From Suilimivivens sp963618065 (lineage in GTDB: Bacteria > Bacillota > Clostridia > Lachnospirales > Lachnospiraceae), in contig CAVERH010000096.1 of the NCBI GenBank assembly GCA_963618065.1, positions 1-8,628 of the forward strand: 8,628 bases of DNA, written 5' to 3'. The first letter of the stretch is position 1. Every line of letters begins with the position of its first letter. The notes beneath the pieces were generated by a model, which worked only from the letters and a program-made list of their open reading frames with translations, was not told the DNA's origin and made no database searches. The translations under genes were made by a program, and so were the position numbers. This document shows positions 5,960 through 8,628 of this stretch, piece after piece.

Positions 5960-6801
5960 TTCTGTTCGTCCAACGGCGGAACCATTTGCACATACTTCTC
6001 AAGCAATTCCGGGGTGCTGGTATAGTAGCGCACGTTCTTGTTAAGGGCGGCGATCTGCGCCATTTCGTCATCCGTCAAAGCGAAGTCAAACAGATCGAAA
6101 TTGGACTTGATATGCTCCGGATTCTTGGAGCCAGGGATCACAATGTTGCCGCTCTGAATATGCCAGCGAAGAATAATCTGAGGTGCTGACTTGCCGTACT
6201 TCTCACCTAGTTTTGCAAACAGCGGCTCCTGAAGCAGTGTTTTATCACCGTGACCCAGCGGATACCATGCCTGTGGCACGATGCCGTTCTCTTTCAGGAA
6301 GTCCTTCAGTTCCGGCTCTTGATGGTAAGGATGCAGCTCGGTCTGTAAGACTGTAGGCTTCACTTCACAGATAGACAGGATTTCTTCAACCTGCTTCTTA
6401 TCGAAGTTGGACAAACCAATTGCACGAACCTTACCCTCCTTGTATGCCTTCTCCATCTGACGGTATCCCTCCCGATAGTTTCCGGCAGGCTGGTGAATGA
6501 GCAGCAGGTCGATGTAGGGCGTATCCAAACGGGCAAGAGTCTTGTCCACTGCGTCTGGCTGCTCATAAAAGCTGGGCCACAGCTTGGTTTCAAGGAAAAT
6601 CTCTTCCCGCTCGAGACCAGACTTCTTCATAGCACGGCCGACTGCCTTTTCATTCACATAGGCGTTTGCGGTGTCAATCAGGCGATAGCCGTCCCGCAAA
6701 GCGCTGACGCAGGAAGCCTCCGCCTCGTCAGGGGTTAAAAGAAATGTGCCGATACCGGCCATAGGCATTTTTACACCATTATTGAGCGTTGCGTATTCCA
6801 T
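5956..6801 (-). CDS. Aldo/keto reductase, AKR5 / diketogluconate reductase-like
   Basis: A 281-residue cytoplasmic NAD(P)H-dependent reductase. The tetrad residues are Asp43 and Tyr48 (LIDTANAY), Lys73 (ETKLW) and His103 (LLIHQP). IGLSNFD (128-134) and LQTELHPYHQ (152-161) are standard barrel strands, and IPGSKNPEHIKSNFDLFDF (222-240) is the cofactor loop. It belongs to the short AKR group related to 2,5-diketo-D-gluconate reductase and YvgN/YtbE, which act on aldehydes, ketones and methylglyoxal. A good ribosome binding site, AAAGGA, lies at 6809-6814, 7 bases before the ATG. The stop codon overlaps the start of the following lipoprotein by four bases (GTGA). The actual substrate is unknown. 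Confidence 0.93.
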   Translation of the reverse strand: MEYATLNNGVKMPMAGIGTFLLTPDEAEASCVSALRDGYRLIDTANAYVNEKAVGRAMKKSGLEREEIFLETKLWPSFYEQPDAVDKTLARLDTPYIDLLLIHQPAGNYREGYRQMEKAYKEGKVRAIGLSNFDKKQVEEILSICEVKPTVLQTELHPYHQEPELKDFLKENGIVPQAWYPLGHGDKTLLQEPLFAKLGEKYGKSAPQIILRWHIQSGNIVIPGSKNPEHIKSNFDLFDFALTDDEMAQIAALNKNVRYYTSTPELLEKYVQMVPPLDEQK

Positions 6802-6822
6802 GAAAACATCCTTTCTGAAAAA

Positions 6823-7833
6823 TTATTGTAACTGTTTACCTACAACTTGGCTGCCGCCGAATACCTCTGAGATTTCCATGACGCTGAGTGCTTTGTCGAT
6901 GGCGCTGACTTCTTTGGCGGACAGTGTAACATCTGCTGCACCGGCATTTTCAAGCAGGCGGCTCAGCTTGCGGGTGCCGGGAATTGGCACGATGTATGGC
7001 TTTTTGCACAGCATCCATGCCAGTGAGATTTGTGCAGGAGTGGCGTTGTTCTGCTCTGCCAGTTTTTGAAGCAAAGCAAGAAGATCGTGGTTGCGGTCGA
7101 TATTCTCCGGCTGGAACTGGGGCATGACACTTCGATAGTCTGTTCCGGCATCAAACCGAAAGGATTTATCATACTTGCCGGAGAGGAAACCGTTAGCCAG
7201 CGGTGAGAACGCCACATAGCCAATGTTCAGTTCTTCCAGCACTGGAAACAGATTTTCATACCACCGCGCCATCATGGAGTAGCGGTTCTGAATGGCCGTC
7301 ACCGGGCAGACTGCGTGAGTGCGGCGGATCGTGTCCTCCGTGGCTTCGGATAGTCCCCAGTGGGTAATTTTGCCCTCACGGATCAAATCGGCCATTACCC
7401 CCGCCACTTCCTCACTGGGGATCTTCGGATCCAGCCGGTGCTGGTAATAGAGGTCAATGTGGTCGGTGCCCAGCCGTTTGAGCGATGCTTCTACCGATGC
7501 ACGGATAATCTCCGGACGGGAATCCGGCACCAACGGCTTATTGGTAGCGGTGCTGGTCATGTCAAAATGGATGCCAAACTTGGTGGCAAGTACGATTTTG
7601 TCCCGATAGGGCTTCAGCGCTGCACCAACCAGCTCCTCGTTGTCGTGCGGCTGTTCCGGTGTGCCGTAGACCTCGGCGGTGTCGAAAAAGGTATAGCCCA
7701 GATCCACCGCCTGTGCCAGCAGCTCCGTCATTTCCTTTTTGTCGGCAGGAGCACCGTAGGCATGGCTCATGCCCATACATCCAAGGCCGACCGCTGAAAC
7801 GGTCAAGTCACTGCCTAATGTACGATATTGCAT
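6823..7833 (-). CDS. Aldo/keto reductase, YhdN/AKR11-13-like
   Basis: A 336-residue cytoplasmic NADPH-dependent carbonyl reductase with a TIM-barrel fold. The catalytic tetrad is visible: Asp51 and Tyr56 in FFDTAEVYG, Lys85 in LATKFG, and His132 in YYQHRLD. The loop PIPGTRKLSRLLENAGA (283-299) is the cofactor-phosphate loop, and Arg288 fits the residue contacting the NADPH 2'-phosphate. The N terminus MQYRTLGSDLTVSAVGLGCMGMS is typical of the group that includes Bacillus YhdN and plant perakine-reductase-like enzymes, which reduce aldehydes and ketones. Length is normal. Its ribosome binding site (AAGGA, about 8 bases upstream) lies in the end of the preceding FMN reductase gene, with one base between the genes. 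A 21-base gap leads to a second aldo/keto reductase of a different subfamily. Substrate cannot be told. Confidence 0.93.
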   Translation of the reverse strand: MQYRTLGSDLTVSAVGLGCMGMSHAYGAPADKKEMTELLAQAVDLGYTFFDTAEVYGTPEQPHDNEELVGAALKPYRDKIVLATKFGIHFDMTSTATNKPLVPDSRPEIIRASVEASLKRLGTDHIDLYYQHRLDPKIPSEEVAGVMADLIREGKITHWGLSEATEDTIRRTHAVCPVTAIQNRYSMMARWYENLFPVLEELNIGYVAFSPLANGFLSGKYDKSFRFDAGTDYRSVMPQFQPENIDRNHDLLALLQKLAEQNNATPAQISLAWMLCKKPYIVPIPGTRKLSRLLENAGAADVTLSAKEVSAIDKALSVMEISEVFGGSQVVGKQLQ

Positions 7834-7834
7834 T

Positions 7835-8284
7835 TTACACTTCCTTGCTCAGCTTGGCTGCCTCGGCCTTGCTGGTCGCCATGCCGCCGTAGGTCATGCC
7901 GTAAAGGCCTGCAAACCGTTTCATGGTGTACTCCCCCGCCTCCAGCATCCACTTTTCCGGGGCAGCGCCCTGAAATACAAAGTACAGCTTGCGGGCGGAC
8001 AGTGAACCGCTTTCCACCTTGCCGTAGAAACGATCCAGCACATTGCGGACGCTGCCACAGATGTTGTGCCAGTAAAGTGGCGAGCCGATGACGATGGTGT
8101 CTGCCTGCCGCATGGCGTTAATGACGGCATCCAGCCCGTCGCTGGGGAGATTCTGGCCGTATGCGCCGATGGTATAGTCGGTCAGATTTAGAGTTTCATA
8201 TTCTCTGTCTTTCAGCAGCGCCGCCGCCAGAGCGGCGGTGTTGCCATTCTTGTTGGGACTGCCGTTGATAAATAAAATACTCAT
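7835..8284 (-). CDS. Short flavodoxin-fold NAD(P)H-dependent FMN reductase
   Basis: A cytoplasmic 149-residue flavoprotein. The N terminus MSILFINGSPNKNGNT is the strand plus phosphate-binding loop of the flavodoxin_2/NADPH-dependent FMN reductase superfamily, with NGSP at residues 7-10. GSPLYW (67-72) followed by a helix ending NVLDRFY (81-87) is the second flavin-contact region. Such proteins bind FMN and reduce quinones, nitro- or azo-compounds, or supply reduced flavin. It is shorter than the usual 170-210 residues and lacks the cysteine cluster seen in the other flavodoxin-fold protein at 68-700. The start was chosen for its ribosome binding site. The stop is one base before the next gene's ATG, so the two are probably translationally coupled. 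Family is confident; substrate is unknown. Confidence 0.87.
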   Translation of the reverse strand: MSILFINGSPNKNGNTAALAAALLKDREYETLNLTDYTIGAYGQNLPSDGLDAVINAMRQADTIVIGSPLYWHNICGSVRNVLDRFYGKVESGSLSARKLYFVFQGAAPEKWMLEAGEYTMKRFAGLYGMTYGGMATSKAEAAKLSKEV

Positions 8285-8292
8285 AAAATTTA

Positions 8293-8300
8293 CTCCTTTT
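8293..8300 (-). promoter_or_regulatory. Ribosome binding site fixing the start of the 149-residue FMN reductase
   Basis: AAAAGGAG on the minus strand, 8 bases before the ATG at 8284-8282. It lies between the preceding stop codon and this ATG. It supports this start over the in-frame ATG at 8326, which would sit inside the upstream hydrolase gene and add residues before the NGSP motif. Confidence 0.8.
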
Positions 8301-8301
8301 C

Positions 8302-8628
8302 TTATTTGAAAATCGTTTCCAGCCACGCGGCGTAGTCCTTAACCCAGCCGCCGTCGGAGCCGAAACCGTGAGGCCAACCGTTCAGCACGATTCGACCGGT
8401 GGGAATACCCATACCGGAGATCACACCATACTGTTGCTGAAACTGGCGATAGAATGGATCCTCGGTGCCGTAGACATAGAAGGTCGGCGGTAAATTGCCC
8501 TCTTTTAGCCAGTCTGAATCCATATTGCCCACACTGAGGCGGCCATAGAAGGAATAGATCATGCCCGCAGCACAAGCGTGTGCAGGAACAGCGTCCAACT
8601 CGTCCGGTACATAGGTGCTGTCCAGTGC
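8302..8628 (-). CDS. Alpha/beta hydrolase, C-terminal part (gene start outside window)
   Basis: Only the last 108 residues are inside the window; the reading frame is open to the right edge, so the gene is cut by the window and not necessarily broken. The visible part is the end of an alpha/beta-hydrolase fold. YGTEDPF (Asp at visible residue 57) fits the loop carrying the catalytic acid, and GWPHGFG (His at visible residue 87) fits the catalytic-histidine loop, followed by a final helix ending WLETIFK. This pattern is typical of acetyl-esterase/BD-FAE-like enzymes that release acyl groups from sugars or small esters. The nucleophile serine, the oxyanion hole and any signal peptide lie outside, so cellular location is unknown. 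The TAA stop is 17 bases before the next gene, consistent with one operon. Fold assignment is fairly sure; substrate is unknown. Confidence 0.8.
   Translation of the reverse strand, partial: ALDSTYVPDELDAVPAHACAAGMIYSFYGRLSVGNMDSDWLKEGNLPPTFYVYGTEDPFYRQFQQQYGVISGMGIPTGRIVLNGWPHGFGSDGGWVKDYAAWLETIFK

Noticed and set aside
7360..7797. 145-codon plus-strand open frame
   Set aside because: Fully antisense to the YhdN-like aldo/keto reductase, whose tetrad is intact; no supporting motif.
8285..8326. Upstream ATG at 8326 for the short FMN reductase
   Set aside because: It overlaps the preceding hydrolase gene, and the later ATG at 8284 has a strong AAAAGGAG site and begins directly with the flavin-binding strand.

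Overview
The window is a tightly packed, one-direction gene cluster. All nine protein genes lie on the minus strand, so transcription runs from high to low coordinates, and no RNA gene, mobile element or CRISPR array is visible. The AGGAG-type ribosome binding sites, the Gram-positive-style lipoprotein signals, the family mix (DUF4405 membrane protein, short flavodoxin-fold reductases, aldo/keto reductases, type B carboxylesterase) and the roughly 40-60% GC suggest a Clostridia-class Bacillota, perhaps a gut Lachnospiraceae or Oscillospiraceae relative. That placement is an inference from style, not from a marker gene.

Layout in order of transcription: (1) 8628-8302, the C-terminal end of an alpha/beta hydrolase whose start is outside the window; (2) 8284-7835, a short flavodoxin-fold FMN reductase; (3) 7833-6823, an aldo/keto reductase of the YhdN/AKR11-13-like type; (4) 6801-5956, a second aldo/keto reductase of the AKR5 (diketogluconate reductase-like) type; (5) 5959-5078, a lipoprotein esterase of the PHB-depolymerase/feruloyl-esterase-like group; (6) 5073-4387, a DUF4405-like polytopic membrane protein with paired histidines; (7) 4303-3164, a lipoprotein alpha/beta hydrolase with a probable Ser-Glu-His triad; (8) 3150-724, an 808-residue lipoprotein that joins a type B carboxylesterase to two cupin domains; (9) 700-68, a flavodoxin-fold reductase with a four-cysteine motif like that of iron-sulfur flavoproteins. 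Gaps are 17, 1, 21, -4 (overlap), 4, 83, 13 and 23 bases, so at least genes 1-6 and genes 7-9 look like operons, and they may form one transcription unit.

Taken together, three hydrolases are predicted to be tethered outside the membrane, one membrane protein may bind haem, and four cytoplasmic NAD(P)H- or flavin-dependent reductases accompany them. The simplest working model is a cassette that cleaves esters at the cell surface, takes up the released carbonyl or aromatic part, and reduces it inside. The substrate cannot be read from the sequence. The most unusual single item is the carboxylesterase-bicupin lipoprotein. Base composition drifts from GC-rich (genes 1-5) to more AT-rich (gene 9), and the only sizeable gap (4304-4386) separates the two halves, which suggests assembly from two blocks.

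At the left edge (1-67), downstream of the last gene, two short inverted repeats could be an operator or promoter region for a neighbour outside the window. No stretch of 300 bases lacks a gene.
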